Below are positions 53,895 through 64,000 of a stretch of DNA of 64,000 bases, in pieces. The stretch spans positions 18,182,291 to 18,246,290 of the forward strand of contig OZ020515.1 in the NCBI GenBank assembly GCA_963971425.1, given 5' to 3'. Under the pieces are notes generated by a model. It did no database searches. It was not told the origin of the DNA and saw only the letters and a list, made by a program, of their open reading frames with translations. The stretch comes from Bryoerythrophyllum caledonicum. Lineage: Eukaryota; Streptophyta; Bryopsida; Pottiales; Pottiaceae. Within the stretch, counting starts at the first letter, position 1, and each line of letters starts with the position of its first letter. A program made the position numbers and the translations under genes.

Positions 53895-54702
53895 TCAAAT
53901 GACTTTTGCTTTGCAACAAACGCCTAGTATCCTTTTTAATTTAACCCCTAAATTTCCTTGACAATTTTACGCAAAAATACTTCAAAGTTATAAATTCTAG
54001 TGCAATGTGTAAGGAAGGAAACAAAAATTTGTATATTGAGTTTCAACCGTAGGATCTCATTTAAAACTTAATAAATAACATACTTACAAAATTTCATCAA
54101 CTTTGATCGCACGGATTGGAAGATCATAGTGTTTGAAGTAGAAAAAACGGTTCATTTTCATCCCATCGTTTAGTGGATCAACAGACTTTGACCTCATTTG
54201 GTGTCCAATTTTCACACTACACAAGGTCTAAGGCCATAACCATCATGTTAAGCATGATATTAGTTCCTTGTACACCAATTTTTAGAAGTAAAGAAGTTGT
54301 TCAACATGTTCAAAAAAATTGTGCAAGGAGTGAAGGTTCAAAAAGTGCCAATTCACGTCTTAATTTCTTGGGAACAAAGTATGCTTTAGAATGATAATCC
54401 CAACGGTCAATAAGGTTTACACCACGTCTCGTAATAGAAAAAATAAAATTGAAAAATATAAAGACTCAAAGTTATATGCAGAAAAGAAGAATTTTTTTCT
54501 GGTTCCTTGGATGACAATTTGTGGCAATGTGTGAAAATCTTTGAGTTGGGATAAAATGCAATTTTTCACTAAAGACAAGAAATGCTTTTCGACAGTATGA
54601 AAGAAAATAGAGTTACTTGCTAGTGTTGAAAATCTCAAATATACTAGTGTGTCCTAGCAAATGTTTTTGGAGTTGCTGGAAGAGCCCGCACTCGGCAAAT
54701 TT

Positions 54703-56445
54703 TTTGAAATGGATTATACTTTTTCATTAAAATCTAAATTTTTATAGCAAAAGGTTCAAAAACATATTTTCAAAACTATATGGAGTATGATACATGTTCA
54801 GAAAACCAATGTAAAGTAATTAAAAAACGTGGAGAAATCAATATACAAATCAGTGGGAGAATTTTAGAAAGGGGAAAAATATCTAACTTTATTGCAACAA
54901 AAACAAACCCCTCATATCAAAAATAAATAGATATCTTACAAAGTGGATATAAATTCTTTATAACACCAAGAGAATTTAAGTAAATGAACAATATAAGTAT
55001 GATTGATTATTCTAAAATGGTCTTGAATTCAAAACCCATCCGACTTTTGTTCACTTAGCACATAGTAAAGAAAGTAATGCTATCCATAAATAATATTCAC
55101 ATACTAGAGAAGTTACTTTCATGATTTATGTTAATTGTACTATAGCTATATGGTTAATTCTGATACTTTAGAATACACAATTACAACTCCAGTTCAGTAA
55201 AAATATATCTTTATACATATGCATTCAAATGTATGTATATATATAATAATAATTAAAAAGGGGGCATTGAGAAAGTGCGCATTATGATCAAATTATTTGT
55301 CCATAGGATTGGAAATAGAAAAGTGTGCAAAATATTTAAAGAAATACAAAAAGTGTATTCTCTCATGACTTTTATTCAAGAAAACAAGTATGATATTCCA
55401 CTTCCAAATAAATGCATGAAAATAAAAATGTAATTTGACATTTTTCCTATAATGATATATATAGATAAAAAAATATATAAATTAACATTCCAAACGTCGT
55501 TTTACCAATGTAATCCATTATTAAATATAAATGTTAACGATACTTACCTTTTCTTGAAAATTAAAAGTAACATTGAGAGGAATTTAAACGCAAGAAAATA
55601 AATTGAATATACATCACACATAGCAATTTGAAATATCCAAAGCCCCAAATGTTCTTGGAAATTACTAAAATTGATAAATCTTTCAGACCACGTTCTTAAG
55701 AACGAAATTTTGAATTTCAATTTAGAATTTATAGTAAAATAAAGTCTAATACACACACACACAATTAAAGATGACTCAAGAGTAGAATAATGTGTAACAA
55801 TTAAAGTAAATTTGCGCCAACAGAGAAAGTAGCTTTGGATTAAACGGAATGGATTTAATGGAATGAATTTTTAGTTTTTTCTTTGGTTTTTAAAAATCAT
55901 AACTAGGAATATAGAACTAAATGATTTTTAATTTAGTTTTACCATGAACTTGAATAACAAAACTGGTACAAAAGTTGCATTTCAGATTAAAAGTTTCATT
56001 CTTTGAATAAATAAATAAAATTTAATGCATGATGAGATAATGCCACTTTACACACTATAATCTTCCAATCCGTCTAATCAAATGCTAAGAAACTTTGTGA
56101 GCTTAGAGGCCTCAAAATAAAGATTCAAATCCTAAGATTGATAGTAGAAACACGGGCTCAAGTTTTACTTTTCTACACCATGCTCTAAGATGGAGAATTC
56201 CGAAGTTAATGTGTTGTTAATCTTTTAATTGACCATTTGGATTCTTCTAGAGGGATTAACCCTCAAGTGAAAAAAGCCCCGAGGTGGACGTTTGCAATAT
56301 TTGGGACACGTTCCCATGATTGAAAATTACATTGGCAATTCTTGAAAATTTGCACCTAGATGCAAGAAGACAAGAGGTAGGCGAGAGTATAATTTTTATT
56401 CTCATCAAACATAAAAAAATAAAGTTATGCCATCTTTAAGATAAA
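54703..56445. other. Spacer of the large inverted repeat
   Basis: The spacer is very AT-rich, with TATATATATAATAATAATTA near 55230 and a CACACACACAC run near 55750. No coding region is supported. Confidence 0.4.
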
Positions 56446-57264
56446 TTTGTTGAGTGCGGGCACTTCCAGCAACTTCAAAAACATTTGCTAGGACACACTA
56501 GTATATTTGAGATTTTCAACACTAGCAAGTAACTCTATTTTCTTTCATATTGTCGAAAAGCATTTCTTGTCTTCAGTGAAAAATTGCATTTTATCCCAAC
56601 TCAAAGATTTTCACACATTGCCACAAACTGTCATCCAAGGAACCAGAAAAAAATTCTTCTTTTCTGCATATAACTTTGAGTCTTTATGTTTTTCAATTTT
56701 ATTTTTTCTATTACGAGACGTGGTGTAAACCTTATTGACCGTTGGGATTATCATTCTAAAGCATACTTTGTTCCCAAGAAATTAAGACGTGAATTGGCAC
56801 TTTTTGAACCTTCACTCCTTGCACAATTTTTTTGAACATGTTGAACAACTTCTTTACTTCTAAAAATTGGTGTACAAGGAACTAATATCATGCTTAACAT
56901 GATGGTTATGGCCTTAGACCTTGTGTAGTGTGAAAATTGGACACCAAATGAGGTCAAAGTCTGTTGATCCACTAAATGATGGGATGAAAATGAACCGTTT
57001 TTTCTACTTCAAACACTATGATCTTCCAATCCGTGCGATCAAAGTTGATGAAATTTTGTGAGTATGTTACTTGTTAAGTTTTAAATGAGATTCTACGGTT
57101 GAAACTAGATATAGAAAAAAATTCCTTCCTTACACATTGCACTAGAATTTATAACTTTGAAGTATTTTTGGTGTAAAATTGTCAAGGAAATTTAGGGGTT
57201 AAATTAAAAATGATACTAGGCGTTTGTTGCAAAGCAAAAGTCACTGAAGAGATGATAAATTTGT

Positions 57265-57949
57265 ACCACTACTTATCCAAAAGACTTGTTCAATGCATGT
57301 GTGGATTCTAGGCCAGTGGCCTACTTAAATTAGTATGTAGGCTAAACCAAAAAAGCTCTATGGCAACTAAAAAGTAATACAATGGTTACCATTCCCCCCC
57401 CCCAAAACCTAGAGCCATTAGGAAGGAGCTTTCCCGCCTAGCACCGATTTTTGTCCTTCGCTTTGCAGAAGACTTCCGTGTGCTCATTTATAGAAGTTCA
57501 TTTGCTACCCTTGCACTTGTTGGATTCTCTCTTCTCTCTCTCTACTTTGTTCAGTTTCTTGCTTCTTTAGAGAACACGCACGGTAGTTGTCGATAGTATG
57601 TCTAAGGTTTTCTAAAGTACATTTGTATTTCTTTTTGTTTTGCGCATTCTTGTTGACAGCTCATTTTCTTCTCAAAGGTACTTATGTATTTTGAGATTTG
57701 TTGTCTGAGGCAGTTTTTGAGCATTCTAAGTATACCTAAACCTCGCTCGTAGGCCGTCCATCTCACCACATTTTGTTCACAGAATGAATACATCGCATTT
57801 CGTTGTCAAAGTCATACTTCTTGGTGATGTACTTCTGTTCATTACAGAATTTTCATGTAGAAATGCAATGAGAAGGAAGTTTGTTGTTATTGCTCCGTTA
57901 CATTCAAGAACATTGTAGCATTTCAAGGAACTATTTTCAAACCAAGCTA
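57265..57949. other. Unassigned sequence before the DUF7869 region
   Basis: No gene is recognised. A C9 run occurs near 57398 and a CT-rich stretch near 57525-57545. Confidence 0.3.
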
Positions 57950-58310
57950 TTGTCCTCGGATTGAGGATAACCCTGACTCTTGCTAGTTCAGCAGACGATC
58001 TACAAATGCTATTAACGTTATTCACATTAAAGTGCTTGAAATTATATTTATTTGATTCATCGTCAACCCGAGGATACATCTAATTTATGTTAAACAAGAC
58101 TATGTCCATCTCGATTTGAAACATTTGTGCTTGATCAAATGAGAGAAGATGTTGTATTTGACTGATGTTTTTTACTAAAATGCACACATGTCGCTCTTTC
58201 AGTTGGATCTATATTATAAGTATCCTCGACTCGAGGATGATGTATTGAATACTTTTTATATTTTGTTAGAAAATACTCTCATTCTTATCCTCGAGTCGAG
58301 GATACTTGGT
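57950..58310. repeat. Second cluster of TCGACTCGAGGATA palindromic motifs
   Basis: Variants lie near 57954, 58063, 58217 (TATCCTCGACTCGAGGAT) and 58290 (TATCCTCGAGTCGAGGATA). They match the cluster at 51235-51470, on the other side of the large inverted repeat. Confidence 0.6.
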
Positions 58311-58681
58311 GGAGTATTTATTTATTGTCTTAGTGCTAGAATGTTCTTGTCTGAATTTATATTGTAGAAGATATATGGTATTATCTGCTTCTATTTTTAC
58401 ATATTTCGTTGAACTTCATCCTGAACTAATATCCCTTCAAATATAATATTTTGTAGATAGAAGGAGGCTCATTTGATGCCAGAGATTGAGTACCACCAAC
58501 CTTGTCTCCCCATGTTGCTGCTTGTGAGGGTATTCCTCACGCGGCCTGGTTTTCAAGTGCGTTATCCTTAGAAACACAGCAGGGAATAATGTCAGAATCG
58601 GACTATGTGAGAGTGTTGATTCTAGTTTAATTCCTGAAACTGGAGGCCGGCCAGTTGGAGATAATCATGTTGTGGTTCTGA
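58311..58681. other. Presumed 5' flank of the DUF7869-type gene
   Basis: No clear start codon or promoter element can be assigned; the coding signal of the next gene begins around 58683. Confidence 0.3.
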
Positions 58682-58682
58682 T

Positions 58683-61270
58683 TGTTGAATCCTTTAAATG
58701 AGGATGATATTCCTTTGAATTGGATGTTTGCTCTCCGAGCATGGCCAATTCGACAGGTCTTTCTTCATATTGTGAGTTTATATGACCAAGAGCAAACAAG
58801 CATTTACAATGCCGCTCTTAAGGTATTTCGTCGGGGTCTAAGAATTGGTGTTCAACAATATGAGAGCAATCGCCATAGACAAGTGCTGCCTTCCCCACCA
58901 AAGAAGGAAGTATTATTTTCCGCACAATCGATCAACCTTGTTGCGAGCATTGTTTGTTGTCCAAGAAGTTGTACTCAAGAATTTCCGCGGTGTTCAATGT
59001 CTGTACTTTGAACACAAATTCACAATGACATTGGAGGTGTATACTTTTGGAAATATGTTTTACTTGATGTGCATAGGCAAATGCACATTGATTCCAATGG
59101 CAACCATGTGCTGACACTCGATGGAATTGAAGTATACCAAGATGCATGGTGTGCAATCATGGGGGTCAGCCAAGCCACATTCTATCGATACAAAAGTGAT
59201 GCGAAGGATGAAGTGTCAGCAATGGCACACGACAATTGTGGTACTAAGAAGCCTCGCACTCATATCCTCCAAGAAATTGCTACATTGCACGACCTACTTG
59301 ACGATGCTCTTGATAGTAGTCCTGACAAGACTACTACACTTGGCACTAGGGAGAAGGTTGTCTCCAAACATCTTCCCTCCTCCTTTCAATGGAGTACAGT
59401 GTTGCCCAAAATGAATGAGGTAAATGCAAGATTTGGCCTCAAACCAATGTCCTTGTCTCGTCTTAGTCGAATTCAGAGCTCCAAACTTGAACAATATTCC
59501 ACTAAGAAACCTGGTGACAACTTTGCTCGCTGCGGTAGATGCGTCCAATTGAAGCAATTGAAGAAGGCTAGTACGCAAGAGTCCTCCGCATACATAACGT
59601 GGGATATCAAATTGAAGTTACATCAGGCCTCCCAATAGACTCATTGTATTTTATATTATGGGAACGAAAAGAACTCGGAGGATAGACCAGATGACGTTGT
59701 GTGCATCATCCATGATAAAATGGATCACAACAAAACAACATCTGCCCATTTTTCTCACAAGAATAAAGGAACAAAGTTCTTCATGAAACTCCCTGTGGCT
59801 GTGACTGAAATGATTGTGCATAGACATGGAGATGTCCGTTATGCGCATTATAATCTTGACATCTTCCCCATCGACTAAAATCACAGTGTTGGATCCATTG
59901 CTATGTTACTTTGGGATTTAGAGAGTCCACCGGTGTATTCTTGTTGCAAATTATTTGCAAAAGGAAGAGCTTGTCCTCTCTTTGAGGTTGTGGTTGCGGA
60001 TGCTAATGTGTGCCTTGGATCCCTTGTGGCTCCAGCGGTTGAACATGTTCCTGCGAAACAATTACCACCAATTCTCCAAATGCAATTGGATAATGCCATA
60101 GGGGACAACAAGAATAGATTTGTGTTTGCTTTCTTCTCCTTCCTTGTACATATGGGTATTTTCCGACAAGTATACGTCAACTTCTTACTTGTTGGTCATA
60201 CTCACGAGGATATTGATGCAACGTTGGGAGATGGAGTACCAAGCTTAAATCAAATAGCTATCCAATGATCCCACTCTTGATGAAGTCATTTATGGATGCT
60301 CAAGAGAAGCCGGTTATACCACATCTCAATGAAGAGGTGCCCGACTTCAAGGGCTTTCTTGAAGGATATTTGTGCATTAGCAATGAGGCTCTTACGGGTC
60401 ATACAAATGGCCAACAGTTCAAGTTTTACAAGGACTCTGATGGTTTGCCAAAGATGCAATACAAAATTTCTTTGTACATGTAGGGATTGGTTACCGGAGG
60501 AGAATGGAGGAATTTAGTTGTGGAAAATGACGGCAGATGGTAGGCCAATATTGCCTCTTGGATAGTTGCTTCCTCTCATTCCGCATTGTCATGAAAATTA
60601 TGATGAGGTTCTGAAGGATATTTCTAGTTTTCTAAGTCTCTGGGAATCTATGGCAAATGAGGATCTCTTGGATGAATACATGACAAAGAATGAACATATT
60701 ATGTACTATTGGAGATGTATTAAGGTTGCTCTTGAGGTGCCATTAGAAGAATCGTCTTCCTTACGAGAGGGATTTTGGCCACTATCTAGATATGCTCCAT
60801 CTATAGTGGAGGAATACAAGATAGATGGTATATTGAGGGAGGAGTATGCAGAAGACCCTCCATTCATTGGACAACGATGTCATTGTCCGCCTCCATCATT
60901 CCGAGTTGGTAGAGATGTGTACGAGGGTTATGTACTTGCGGTAAGTTTTGCTGATGGAGATTTCTGCCCATTTTGGATTGCCTTGGCATTGACTAATCCA
61001 CATCTGGATCGTGAACATTCTTATGAGATCAAAGTGCAATACTACAAACCTGCATCCCAACGTCATGTGGAATTGGAAACGTACCAAGGGTGGGATTCTA
61101 GTCATGGGAACAATTGGGTAGAAGAATCTGAATCTGAACCAATCTGGGTGTATACAGATTGCATTGTAATAGCTTGGAAGCCTAGGTTCCGTGGGAATAC
61201 TAGCTCCTCTAGGCTCAAAATTCTAAAATCACAGGTAGACATAATCAAAACATCTTTACCTGAATATTAG
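58683..61270 (+). pseudogene. DUF7869-type protein, broken
   Basis: About 850 codons spread over shifted frames. First LNPLNEDDIPLNWMFALRAW and a Cys-rich ASIVCCPRSC motif; then (59069-60268) LDGIEVYQDAWCAIMGVSQA, TFYRYK, CIIHDKMDHNKT, a GSIAMLLWDLES-like stretch and the hallmark LDNAIGDNKNRFVFAFFSFL with VGHTHEDIDATLG. Then KSFMDAQEKPVIPHL, LCTCRDWLPEENGG and a C-terminal domain (60850-61240) with FWIALALTN, VQYYKPASQ and IWVYTDCIVIAWKPRF that looks like a small beta-rich reader module. Defects: frameshifts near 58990, 59045 and 60240, plus another near 60450; stops TAG 59636, TAA 59876, TAG 60515, TAG 60563. Function of the family is unknown to me; an RNase H-like fold is a guess. Confidence 0.7.
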
Positions 61271-61769
61271 ATTTCAACAGGTTTTGTGGCTTTTATTGAC
61301 TAGAGTTATCCTACCAATATGAAATAGGTGGGGGTGCATGTTCTTATTTGAACTTGTGTTGTTCCGGACCGGATATCCTATGAAGTATGTATTGAACATG
61401 GGGGTTTGTAATGGAATTGTAGACTTTCATGATAAATTGAGACTCTGAAATGTCTCATTTCAATGAATATGGCGTTTTTAGTATTATTCACTAAAATCAC
61501 TAAAAATGGGGAATTCAACAAAAATTTGAAAATAATTTCGAGCAATGTAGGATAATTTAGACTTAGTTTTGGAAGTTTTTAAGGAGATAACATGATTCTA
61601 TATGTAGGTCTAATTTTAGTTCAATTAGTTTGTCATTGAAATAATACTCAACTCAAAATTAGAAATTTGTAGTGTTACAATGTACCTTCTTTCCAATTTG
61701 GCGTTCCTAATTTTTTTTTGTAAAGAATCAAATACACGAAAATAAATATCAGGCCTATATTAAGAGATT
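61271..61769. other. Downstream flank of the DUF7869-type gene
   Basis: AT-rich and non-coding. GCAATGTAGGATAATTTAGA then CTTAGTTTTGG near 61545 also occurs in R1 (about 738), so R1-related sequence may begin here in rearranged form. Confidence 0.4.
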
Positions 61770-64000
61770 AAATAACAAAAATAATAGGCCTATATTAAGA
61801 ATCAAGTTAACGTCCACAACTAGCCAACCAAAATGTAGAATGTTTTTTCAAAGTATTATTGAATTCTCCATTTTTGCTTTAATTATGTAGGGCATAGGAG
61901 ATTATCACCCTACTTTGTAAAATAGTCCGTGGCAACAATGACGTACATGTGTCCTTGCATTGTCATTAGAGACCCCATGAGATCCAAGGTGACTTTGTCA
62001 AAGGGCTCCAAAATGGGGATATTGGTCTAATTATGGTGCAATACTTCCTTGCTACAGCTGTGCTTGACCGTGCAGATCTTTCAAGCTTTGATGACTTTAG
62101 TTGATAATGTCTTTAACCACCCCAATTCAATGGTAGATGTCTCATTTGTGTGCATGAAAACAAATTGGCTTGCAAGGTGTAACAAGTGAAATTATTTCAA
62201 AAAAGAGCCCAGTTTGGGTCGTTTAGGCCTTTTGACAATTGGAACCGTGTTTTTAATAAATTCCCCACAAAAATGACAAAATCATAATTTCATCCAATAT
62301 TGTGTGTAGACGCAGTTCATGAGCATCTTCAATACTTGTACTTTATTTCAAGCAATGTAGGATTAATTAGACTTAGTTTTGGGCCATGGTAGAAAAATAT
62401 GTAGTAAAAGAATATGTCCATTTCTTAGTGTATTTTGAAACTTTTATTTCTTTACCAAAATTTGGTTCAAACCATGAAGATTATCTTTGATGCATTTAAA
62501 CTTCACTACACTAAAAATCTCATTTAGTGTAGTAAACACTAAATACGAATCCGTACACTATTTGCAAATCAAGCAATTAGTGTAGTGAGAAAACAATACA
62601 CTAAATGCCAACCACTACACTATTTGTCAATTTCAGTAAAGCTGCAAGATACATTTTCCTCTTGTGCATGTTTAGTGTATGAATAGTAGAAGAAATAATA
62701 ATAAATGAAAGGTCCTGAAGTCGAGAGTTGTTAGAGTATCTTACCAACAATCTTCTGAAGACCATAACTTACTTATGTACTATCTAAATTGGGCATATGA
62801 GGTGTTTCTTGACATCTATAGAAAAATGTAGATGTCAGAAAACACCTTATTTGTTATATTTGGACAAAATATGAGTGAGGTATGGCCATTTGAAAGTTGC
62901 AAATGTGGAGTAGGATGGGCGGTGTAGTGGCGGCTAACATTAATTGTCAACTTATTTACAAATAGTGTACTAGGGTAAGTACACTATTCGTATCTGTACA
63001 CTAATGAGATTTTTAGTGTAGTAGTCAAGTTTATAAATTTTATAAAGTCAATTCTTGAGTCCAACATTTACTATTTTTGAATCACTAAAACTTAAATTCA
63101 AAAATAGTAAATTCTTACAAGTGCAAGTTTAGTGTGAAATTGACATGTTTCACCATAAATTTCATTGGGAACACATAATGATTGGTTGAATTCAACCAAT
63201 AAAAATCGTTTCTACTTCCAAAGAGCTCTCTCCTACTCCCAAATCTATATTCTAAATTAGGTCAGAGATGACCCTAAACAATGGGGTGATGGCGGTGATA
63301 TACCAAAATCAAATGGAGTGGTTGCGGGTGCAATTCCTAGCTGTATTACCTTCTCTATGATTGACAACAACTGCCACAAGTTGTCAATAAAGCAACTCAT
63401 GTGCCAAAAATCTAGTAAACAAAATAAATAAAAGCTCTATCTTAATCATCACGAGGCAACAATCATCACGTCTCTGCCCAAGACACCGGAACACATTATT
63501 GACCTTTGTCGAGCATTGTAGCAAGCCTCAAGCTTAGGAGGGTGAGAGAGGATAGGGATGAAAGCAACCCCTATTTCATGTTGGAGAGGGGCCCTAGTTG
63601 ATCAAATGGGGACCTATCAAGAGTAATTTGAGGCCGCAAGCCCCAAAATTAGAAAAGTTATTTCCAGTTAAATCCTCTAGAGCTCTGAAAGTGAGAAGGC
63701 CAGAAAAATGGACCCACCCACGGCTGAGGCTTGGTGCAATGCTCGGGGGGTAAATTAAGATCCAACCAACAAATAGTTGCTCCACCACGGCTACCAACAC
63801 CATGTCCGGCTTCACCAACCGCCAGCGCTGGCTCCCATAAACACCAAGTTGCAGCAGTGAGTGACTAGCGTGCTGTCATGATCCGCAAATCACCGGAGGT
63901 AGGAAGATGATTGCGGAGGATCCAAGCACAGGCTTTGTTCTGCGTCGGACGCTGAGGCCGGGCAATCACGGGCCCTGTGGGATTCCAGTCGGTCCCTCCG
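61770..64000 (+). repeat. R1 copy C, reaching the window end
   Basis: It aligns with about 145-2180 of copy A (GTCCACAACTAGCCAACCAA, GACGTACATGTGTCCTTG, TACACTA cluster, hairpin, GTGGTTGCGGGTGCAATTCC). Differences include a loss of about 75 bases near 62915 and an insertion at 63488-63758. The minus-strand conserved frame is present at the extreme right (ILRNHLPTSGDLRIMTAR), cut by the window edge. Confidence 0.9.
63488..63758. other. Insertion of about 270 bp in R1 copy C
   Basis: Copies A and B run from AAGACACC directly to ATCTCCAACCAACAAACA, whereas copy C has about 270 extra bases here. I see no terminal repeats or target duplication, and no recognisable gene. Confidence 0.6.

Larger units (their letters stand above)
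53526..57264. repeat. Large inverted repeat built on R2
   Basis: The left arm (53526-54702, including a 351-bp MITE) and the right arm (56446-57264) are inverted copies of one R2 sequence; a 73-codon stretch is identical in both. The spacer of about 1.74 kb (54703-56445) is AT-rich and has no gene I can recognise. The outer edge is marked by AAATTTATCATCT on the left and its complement on the right, the inner edge by CCCGCACTC. No target duplication was recognised. Confidence 0.85.

Overview
The window is a stretch of repeat-dominated plant-type nuclear DNA. Every recognisable protein comes from a transposable element, apart from one short fragment resembling the N-terminal part of plant glutathione synthetase. 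The families present (PIF/Harbinger with a Myb-like partner, MULE with SWIM finger, CACTA, hAT, Ty3/gypsy, a LINE with RNase H, and a DUF7869-type protein) suggest a streptophyte, perhaps a non-flowering one. I cannot name the species. I saw no tRNA, rRNA or intact host gene.

Layout. (1) 1-10.6 kb: a large repeat, here called R1 (copy A), carrying an old decayed Harbinger (H2) with a younger Harbinger (H1, 3660-7135, perfect 33-bp TIRs, TAA target duplication) nested in it. (2) 11.1-14.1 kb: a nearly full-length MULE transposase reading frame on the minus strand, broken by stops. (3) 15.8-30.8 kb: a Ty3/gypsy LTR retrotransposon (gag-like, protease, RT, RNase H, integrase). It was itself hit by a 2.15-kb TIR element full of hairpins, a small hAT-type element containing a minisatellite and a 200-N gap, and a 1.7-kb CACTA element that splits the integrase frame. 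(4) 30.8-34.3 kb: a second LTR-like element that encodes only a related gag-like protein. (5) 35.3-40.0 kb: a 5'-truncated LINE with RT, RNase H and a probable C-terminal restriction-like endonuclease. (6) 40-46 kb: a glutathione synthetase fragment, a short MITE, a partial R1 (copy D), copies of a second repeat (R2) and a gypsy fragment. (7) 46.2-51.1 kb: R1 copy B, almost identical to 1-3656, with the EMPTY H1 site and a different private insertion. (8) 53.5-57.3 kb: a large inverted repeat made of R2 arms. (9) 58.7-61.3 kb: a broken DUF7869-type gene. (10) 61.8-64 kb: R1 copy C.

How it fits together. R1 and R2 units recur in the same orientation (apart from one inverted R2 arm), so the window looks like a loosely tandem array that was expanded by successive nested insertions. 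Most of the premature stops outside the LINE are TAG, which fits C-to-T decay at CAG sites of methylated transposons. The two LTRs of the gypsy element differ at about 16 of 325 aligned positions (counted by eye), so that insertion is not recent. R1 copies A and B differ at only a few positions until the H1 site, beyond which they abruptly drop to roughly 93% identity.
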